In this document: positions 6,237-10,427 of the stretch, piece by piece
How the letters are laid out: each line of letters starts with the position of its first letter
How positions within the stretch are numbered: the stretch's first letter is position 1
From: Thiotrichaceae bacterium
GTDB lineage: Bacteria > Pseudomonadota > Gammaproteobacteria > Thiotrichales > Thiotrichaceae
Assembly (NCBI GenBank): GCA_024762625.1
Contig: JANTHA010000059.1
Span: forward strand, 1-10,427
DNA: 10,427 bases
Direction: 5' to 3'
Notes under the pieces: generated by a model
What the model was told of the DNA's origin: nothing
Databases searched by the model: none
The model's input: only the letters and a program-made list of their open reading frames with translations
Program-made: the position numbers and the translations under genes

Positions 6237-6309
6237 CTCAATGTTATTGAGGCGATTTAACGAAAGCGTAACCGCTTTGCATCGCCAAGAAATCTATATC
6301 TATTTCTTG
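6237..6309 (+). other. Cluster of three hairpins between recX and alaS
   Basis: Three structures stand in a row in the 158-bp gap. Hairpin 1: CTCAAT (6237-6242) with ATTGAG (6246-6251). Hairpin 2: outer stem GGCGAT (6251-6256) with ATCGCC (6281-6286) and inner stem AAAGCG (6263-6268) with CGCTTT (6273-6278), tetraloop TAAC. Hairpin 3: CAAGAAAT (6286-6293) with ATTTCTTG (6302-6309). Hairpins 1 and 2 share base 6251 and compete if hairpin 1 extends to 6253; hairpins 2 and 3 share base 6286. None has a trailing T tract. The arrangement resembles a leader switch or a protein-binding region, but no known riboswitch is recognised. Confidence 0.45.
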
Positions 6310-6335
6310 AAACTACCCCGCCATACATAGACAAT
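6307..6335 (+). promoter_or_regulatory. Weak promoter candidate for alaS
   Basis: TTGAAA (6307-6312, five of six matches to the -35) is 17 bp before GACAAT (6330-6335, four of six matches to the -10), predicting a start near 6342 and a leader of about 24 bases. A better looking TATAAA at 6346-6351 has no -35 at proper spacing and would leave almost no leader. The -35 overlaps the end of hairpin 3. Confidence 0.3.
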
Positions 6336-6365
6336 AGCGACTTTGTATAAAATTCAGAGCCGAAC

Positions 6366-9002
6366 ATGTCATCCAATCAAAAAACCTTCATGACGACTGC
6401 TGAAATTCGCCAGAGCTTTCTGGATTATTTCGCAGGCAAGGGTCATGAGGTGGTTCCTTCCAGTTCATTGATACCAGGAAATGATAAGACGCTATTGTTT
6501 ACCAATGCCGGCATGGTGCAATTCAAGGATGTATTTCTGGGTGAAGACAAACGTCCCTATACGCGCGCGACATCTTCCCAGCGTTGCGTGCGCGCTGGCG
6601 GCAAGCATAATGATCTGGAGAATGTCGGCTATACGGCGCGTCACCACACTTTTTTTGAAATGCTTGGTAATTTCAGTTTTGGCGATTATTTCAAGGAAGA
6701 CGCCATCGCTTTTGCCTGGGAATATCTGACTGAAGTGGCGGGATTGCCGCCTGAAAAACTCTGGGTGACAGTCTATGAAGACGATCAGGAGGCCGCCGAT
6801 ATCTGGTTAAACAAGATCGGCGTACCCAAAGAGCGTTTTAGCCGCATCGGCGACAAGCCCGGTAAAAAATACGAAAGCGATAATTTCTGGGCGATGGGCG
6901 ATACCGGTCCCTGTGGTCCCTGCACCGAAATTTTTTATGACCACGGTGAACATATCTGGGGAGGGCCGCCGGGTACGCCGGAAGAAGATGGCGATCGCTA
7001 TATCGAAATCTGGAACCTGGTGTTCATGCAGTATAACCGTTCCAAAGACGGTCAAATGACGCCATTGCCCAAGCCATCGGTTGACACCGGTATGGGGCTG
7101 GAGCGTCTTGCCGCCATTTTACAGGGCGGACATAGCAATTATGATATTGACCTGTTCCAGAATTTATTGAAGTTCATTGCTGATCTGGCGGGCGTGGATG
7201 ATCTTGAAAACGCATCGCTCAAGGTTATTGCCGATCATATCCGTTCCTGTTCCTTTTTAATTGTCGATGGCGTGGTTCCTTCCAACGAAGGTCGCGGCTA
7301 TGTGTTGCGCAGAATCATTCGTCGCGCGGCGCGTCATGGGCATAAGCTTGGATTGAATGAGCCGTTTTTCCATAAAATCGTAAAACCGCTGGTTGATGAA
7401 ATGGGGGACGCTTATCCAGAGTTAGCCAAAGCTGAAGAAAAAGTGGAACAGCTCCTGTTAAAGGAAGAACAGCGATTTGCCGAAACCCTGGAACAGGGCA
7501 TGAAAATACTGGATGAAGCGATTGCCGATTTAAACGGGGATACAATTCCTGGCGATGTGGTCTTCAAACTGTATGATACTTACGGTTTTCCGGTCGATCT
7601 TACGGCGGATATTGCGCGTGAGCAAAATCTCAGACTGGATGAAACCGGGTTTGAAAAAGCCATGCAGCAGCAACGCGAACGAGCCAGAGCTGCTGGAAAG
7701 TTCGATACCGACTACACCGATAAACTGAATGTTTCAGGCGCGACTGACTTTAGCGGTTACGACAAAACACGCGATGAGGTCGAGGTTGAATCGCTGTTTG
7801 TGAAAGGGCAGCCAGTTGATGTGCTAAATGAAGGCGAACAAGGCCAGGTTATACTCAAATCAACGCCATTTTACGCCGAGTCGGGCGGCCCTGTGGGCGA
7901 TACCGGCTGGCTTGAAAGGGATGGCAATCGTTTTGAAGTCAAGGATACCCAAAAACAGGGTAGCGTATTTATCCATTATGGCGTTATGGCGACAGGTAGC
8001 CTTAAAACCGGTGACAGACTGCTCGCCAAAGTGGATGAGGCGCGCCGTCAGGCGATTATATTGAACCATTCGGCAACACATTTGATGCACAAGGCCCTGC
8101 GTGAAGTGCTGGGAGATCATGTTGAGCAGAAAGGCTCATTGGTGTTGCCAGAAAAATTGCGTTTTGATTTCTCCCATCCGGAGCCCATGACGCGCGAACA
8201 AATCGTTGCTGTTGAAAAAATGGTCAATCAAGAGATTCGTCATAACGCCGAGGCCAGGGCGGATGTCATGAGTATGGAAGATGCGATTAAACAAGGCGCG
8301 ATGGCCTTATTTGGCGAAAAATATGGCGACCAGGTGCGCGTCGTCAACATTGGTTATTCCACCGAGCTGTGCGGCGGCGTTCATGTGAAGCGCGCTGGCG
8401 ATATCGGCTTGTTCAAAATTATCAGCGAAGGCGGCGTGGCTGCGGGTGTAAGACGTATTGAGGCGGTCACGGGAGAGACAGCAATCGACTGGATGGAAAG
8501 CTGTACTGCGCAACTGGATAATATTTCGCAACGGCTTAAATCTACACCGATGGATGTTGAGAATAAACTGGCGCAGGTGCTTGAAAAGTCGCGTTCACTG
8601 GAAAAGGAACTGGAGCAAATCAAGCAAAAACTGGCGTCACAGGTAGGTTCGGATCTGGCCTCTCAGGCGGTTGACGTGAGCGGCATCAAGGTGCTCGCGG
8701 CAAAACTGGAGAATGTTGATCCAAAGTCCTTGAGGGATACGGTTGATCAGCTTAAAAACAAGCTGGGAAAGGCGGCGGTAGTTTTAGCTACCGTTAAAAA
8801 TAACAAGGTCAGTCTGGTGGCGGGTGTTACCAAGGGGGAGACGTCCGCAATCAAGGCTGGCGACTTGCTCCAGCATGTGGCAAGCCAGATTGATGGCAAA
8901 GGTGGAGGCCGACCTGACATGGCCCAGGGCGGCGGCAATAATCCTGATGCGCTGCCAGCCGCGCTTGACTCGGTTGTAAGTTGGGTTGAAGAGAAAATTT
9001 GA
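6366..9002 (+). CDS. alaS: Alanyl-tRNA synthetase
   Basis: AlaRS joins alanine to tRNA-Ala and clears mischarged Ser- and Gly-tRNA-Ala in the cytoplasm. The 878 residues match the usual length (876 in E. coli). The class II catalytic core is at the N-terminus: [12 protein letters not shown] (11-22), [16 protein letters not shown] (73-88), [15 protein letters not shown] (96-110), [12 protein letters not shown] (178-189) and motif 3 DTGMGLERL (240-248). The editing domain shows the zinc ligands HSATH (His 568 and 572) and CGGVH (Cys 669, His 673). A coiled-coil linker and the C-Ala/DHHA1 domain with [13 protein letters not shown] (845-857) finish the protein. This ATG has AGAG 6 bases upstream (6356-6359); an in-frame ATG at 6390 would match the E. 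coli N-terminus but has no such site. The TGA stop overlaps the lysC ATG by one base, so lysC is probably translationally coupled. Confidence 0.98.
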   Translation: MSSNQKTFMTTAEIRQSFLDYFAGKGHEVVPSSSLIPGNDKTLLFTNAGMVQFKDVFLGEDKRPYTRATSSQRCVRAGGKHNDLENVGYTARHHTFFEMLGNFSFGDYFKEDAIAFAWEYLTEVAGLPPEKLWVTVYEDDQEAADIWLNKIGVPKERFSRIGDKPGKKYESDNFWAMGDTGPCGPCTEIFYDHGEHIWGGPPGTPEEDGDRYIEIWNLVFMQYNRSKDGQMTPLPKPSVDTGMGLERLAAILQGGHSNYDIDLFQNLLKFIADLAGVDDLENASLKVIADHIRSCSFLIVDGVVPSNEGRGYVLRRIIRRAARHGHKLGLNEPFFHKIVKPLVDEMGDAYPELAKAEEKVEQLLLKEEQRFAETLEQGMKILDEAIADLNGDTIPGDVVFKLYDTYGFPVDLTADIAREQNLRLDETGFEKAMQQQRERARAAGKFDTDYTDKLNVSGATDFSGYDKTRDEVEVESLFVKGQPVDVLNEGEQGQVILKSTPFYAESGGPVGDTGWLERDGNRFEVKDTQKQGSVFIHYGVMATGSLKTGDRLLAKVDEARRQAIILNHSATHLMHKALREVLGDHVEQKGSLVLPEKLRFDFSHPEPMTREQIVAVEKMVNQEIRHNAEARADVMSMEDAIKQGAMALFGEKYGDQVRVVNIGYSTELCGGVHVKRAGDIGLFKIISEGGVAAGVRRIEAVTGETAIDWMESCTAQLDNISQRLKSTPMDVENKLAQVLEKSRSLEKELEQIKQKLASQVGSDLASQAVDVSGIKVLAAKLENVDPKSLRDTVDQLKNKLGKAAVVLATVKNNKVSLVAGVTKGETSAIKAGDLLQHVASQIDGKGGGRPDMAQGGGNNPDALPAALDSVVSWVEEKI

Positions 9003-10228
9003 TGTCTAAGTTAATTGTACAAAAGTATGGCGGTACTTCGGTGGGATCGCCGGAGCGAATTAAAGAGGTTGCCAAGCGCGTCATTCGTTATCATGATCGC
9101 GGCGACTCAGTCGTTGTCGTGGTGTCCGCCATGTCTGGTCAAACAAATAAACTGGTTGAGCTGATTAACGAAATCAATCCAGGCGGATCGGCGAGGGAAA
9201 AGGATGTTGTTTTATCCACTGGTGAACAGGTCACGATTGGCTTATTGAGTCTGGCGCTGGAAGCGCAAGGCTGTCCCGCGCGTTCCTACACCGGCGCTCA
9301 GGCGCGGGTAATGACGGATAACGCCTACTGCAAGGCGCGCATCAGCAATATTGACGGCAGCCAGATCAAACAGGATTTGGCCGATGGCAAAGTCGTTGTT
9401 GTCGCCGGCTTTCAGGGCGTGGATGAGCATGGCAATATTACTACGCTGGGACGGGGTGGCTCAGACACCACAGCCGTTGCGCTGGCGGTAGCGCTGGAGG
9501 CGGATGAATGTCAGATTTTCACGGATGTGGATGGCGTCTACACGACTGATCCGCGCATGGTGCCGGAAGCAAAACACATCCCGAAGCTGGCGCTGGAAGA
9601 AATGCTGGAGATGGCCAGTCAGGGATCAAAGGTTTTGCAGATTCGCGCGGTCGAATTTGCTCATAAATATGATATGCCGATTCGCGTTTTATCCAGTTTT
9701 GATGAAGGCGATGACGGAAAGAGTACGCTGGTAACGCGTGAGGAAGACATAATGGAAGAAGTACTGGTTCGCGGCGTCGCGTTTAATAAAGACGAAGCGC
9801 AATTAACCATAACGGGGGTGCCTGATCAGCCTGGCGTCGCCTATAAAATACTCGGGCCAATTTCAGACGCCAATATCGAGGTGGACATGATTGTGCAGAA
9901 TATCGGTTCGGATGGCACAACCGATTTTACCTTCACGGTGCACCGCAATGATTATGAACAAGCTAAAAAGATACTTTGCGACACGGCCAGGGAGCTGGGT
10001 GCGAAAGATTGTACTGGCGATGACAAGATTGCGAAGGTGTCCATTATCGGCGGCGGCATGCGCTCCCATGCCGGCGTCGCCAGCCAGATGTTTGAGGCGC
10101 TGGCGAAAGAAAATATCAATATCCGGATGATCTCGACATCAGAAATCAAGGTGTCAGTGGTGGTCGATGAAAAATACCTTGAGCTGGCGGTAAGAACTCT
10201 GCACGAAGTATTTCAGTTAGATCAATAG
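9002..10228 (+). CDS. lysC: Aspartate kinase (alpha subunit / full-length form)
   Basis: Aspartokinase phosphorylates L-aspartate to 4-aspartyl phosphate, the first step toward lysine, threonine, methionine and diaminopimelate. The protein has 408 residues. The kinase domain carries KYGGTSVGS (8-16), LSTGEQ (71-76), LGRGGSDTTAVALA (149-162) and FTDVDGVYTTDPR (173-185). Two ACT domains follow: the first with TITGVPDQPGVAYKI (269-283) and DMIVQNIG (295-302), the second with KVSIIGGGMRSHAGVA (345-360) and RMISTSEIKVSVVV (375-388). The layout is the monofunctional, lysine/threonine-sensitive type of Pseudomonas and Corynebacterium, not the homoserine-dehydrogenase fusion. The ATG at 9002 shares its A with the alaS TGA and has GAAGAG 8 bases upstream (8988-8993); the TTG at 8999 is a less likely start. 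alaS-lysC-csrA is a familiar gammaproteobacterial order. No terminator is seen after the stop, so readthrough into csrA is possible. Confidence 0.97.
   Translation: MSKLIVQKYGGTSVGSPERIKEVAKRVIRYHDRGDSVVVVVSAMSGQTNKLVELINEINPGGSAREKDVVLSTGEQVTIGLLSLALEAQGCPARSYTGAQARVMTDNAYCKARISNIDGSQIKQDLADGKVVVVAGFQGVDEHGNITTLGRGGSDTTAVALAVALEADECQIFTDVDGVYTTDPRMVPEAKHIPKLALEEMLEMASQGSKVLQIRAVEFAHKYDMPIRVLSSFDEGDDGKSTLVTREEDIMEEVLVRGVAFNKDEAQLTITGVPDQPGVAYKILGPISDANIEVDMIVQNIGSDGTTDFTFTVHRNDYEQAKKILCDTARELGAKDCTGDDKIAKVSIIGGGMRSHAGVASQMFEALAKENINIRMISTSEIKVSVVVDEKYLELAVRTLHEVFQLDQ
9752..10228 (+). CDS. Probable internally initiated beta subunit of aspartate kinase
   Basis: An in-frame ATG at codon 251 of lysC is preceded by a strong ribosome site: AGGAAG at 9741-9746, five bases before the ATG. 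The product is 158 residues, containing only the two ACT regulatory domains, and begins MEEVLVRGVAFNKDEAQ. This matches in position and sequence the known beta start of Corynebacterium glutamicum aspartokinase (MEEAVLTGVATDKSEA), where the enzyme is an alpha2beta2 complex and the beta chain takes part in lysine/threonine feedback. That a beta chain is made here is inferred from this match; it is not shown directly. Confidence 0.6.
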   Translation: MEEVLVRGVAFNKDEAQLTITGVPDQPGVAYKILGPISDANIEVDMIVQNIGSDGTTDFTFTVHRNDYEQAKKILCDTARELGAKDCTGDDKIAKVSIIGGGMRSHAGVASQMFEALAKENINIRMISTSEIKVSVVVDEKYLELAVRTLHEVFQLDQ

Positions 10229-10264
10229 ACTATTTTCACCGGCTTTTATTTTTAGGCAACCTAA

Positions 10265-10281
10265 GTTAAGTCTGTGTTAAG
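10265..10281 (+). promoter_or_regulatory. GTTAAG-N5-GTTAAG direct repeat upstream of csrA
   Basis: GTTAAG occurs at 10265-10270 and 10276-10281, an 11-bp period. It is oriented toward csrA as the TTAAGC triple is oriented toward DUF1800. The 15-base core matches the ArcA consensus at 11 positions, chiefly the two GTTA(A) half-sites. The second copy overlaps the left arm of the 9-bp inverted repeat. Candidate site for an OmpR/ArcA-type regulator. Confidence 0.45.
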
Positions 10282-10326
10282 CGACCTTGTGAGATTATTT
10301 GCCTTACTATGTTGGTCGTCGCTTAA
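10277..10326. repeat. 9-bp inverted repeat in the lysC-csrA gap
   Basis: TTAAGCGAC (10277-10285) is perfectly complementary to GTCGCTTAA (10318-10326), separated by 32 bases. It could be two half-sites of an operator or a large stem-loop in a readthrough lysC-csrA transcript. No T tract follows, so it is not an obvious terminator. A small 5-bp hairpin TTAGG-CAA-CCTAA lies just before it at 10252-10264. Confidence 0.5.
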
Positions 10327-10388
10327 TTTACTCTGTAATTATGCAGCAAACCGACTACCTGAAAAGTACTGATAATTATAAAAATAAT

Positions 10389-10402
10389 GGAGACTAGGGA
10401 TG
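10389..10402 (+). promoter_or_regulatory. csrA ribosome-binding site with GGA motifs
   Basis: GGAGA at 10389-10393 lies six bases before the csrA ATG and is the ribosome site. A second GGA (10398-10400) overlaps the A of the start codon. CsrA binds GGA motifs and represses its own translation in E. coli, so these two are candidate autoregulatory contacts. Confidence 0.5.
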
Positions 10403-10427
10403 TTGATCTTGACAAGAAGGGTGGGCG
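10400..10427 (+). CDS. csrA: CsrA carbon storage regulator, N-terminal fragment
   Basis: Only nine codons are in the window, reading MLILTRRVG, identical to the start of E. coli CsrA. CsrA (RsmA) is a small homodimeric RNA-binding protein of about 60 residues that binds GGA motifs in mRNA leaders and changes translation and stability of messages for carbon storage, motility and biofilm. The ATG has a good Shine-Dalgarno (GGAGA, six bases before) and the position after lysC is the expected one. The rest of the gene is cut off by the window edge. The strength of the call rests on the short but very characteristic peptide and the synteny. Confidence 0.93.

Noticed and set aside
6346..6351. TATAAA as the alaS -10 box
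   Set aside because: No -35 at 16-18 bp, and transcription would start only a few bases before the start codon, leaving no room for the ribosome site.
10252..10264. Terminator of lysC
   Set aside because: The stem is only 5 bp with a 3-base loop and the T-rich run is before it, not after it.

Overview
This window looks like chromosomal housekeeping DNA from a gammaproteobacterium. The gene order pncC–recA–recX–alaS–lysC–csrA is the classical order of that class, and the RecA, AlaS, LysC and CsrA sequences resemble gammaproteobacterial proteins. Genus cannot be fixed from the sequence; a non-enteric, free-living lineage is my guess. I see no RNA gene, insertion sequence, phage gene or CRISPR array.

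Layout. (1) Bases 1–307 hold the 3' end of mscL, the large mechanosensitive channel, followed by a probable intrinsic terminator. (2) Bases 348–3660 on the minus strand hold a two-gene unit: a DUF1800 lipoprotein, then a Tat-exported DUF1501 protein. This widespread pair has no settled function and is the least understood part of the window. (3) Bases 3661–3911 form a divergent control region with three TTAAGC repeats spaced 11 bp apart, a possible minus-strand -10 box and a strong leftward terminator-like hairpin. (4) Bases 3912–9002 carry pncC (NMN deamidase), recA, recX and alaS, all on the plus strand. recA has a convincing promoter overlapped by a degenerate LexA-like site, plus a 7-bp leader hairpin. 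A cluster of three hairpins lies between recX and alaS. (5) lysC overlaps the alaS stop by one base (TGATG) and contains an in-frame internal Shine-Dalgarno plus ATG where the beta subunit of alpha2beta2 aspartokinases starts. (6) csrA begins at 10400 and runs off the window. Its upstream region carries a second copy of the 11-bp TTAAG direct repeat and a 9-bp inverted repeat.

How the genes work together. RecA and RecX form the recombination/SOS module, with RecX modulating RecA filaments. PncC recycles NMN into the NAD salvage route. AlaS charges tRNA-Ala and edits mischarged tRNA. LysC opens the aspartate pathway to lysine, threonine and methionine. CsrA is a global post-transcriptional regulator. 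The two surface proteins probably act together in the envelope.

No new defence or mobile system is visible. The best leads are regulatory: a shared 11-bp direct-repeat operator upstream of both the DUF1800/DUF1501 unit and csrA, the orphan leftward terminator before pncC, and the internal lysC start. Hairpins and promoters were found by eye, without energy calculations.
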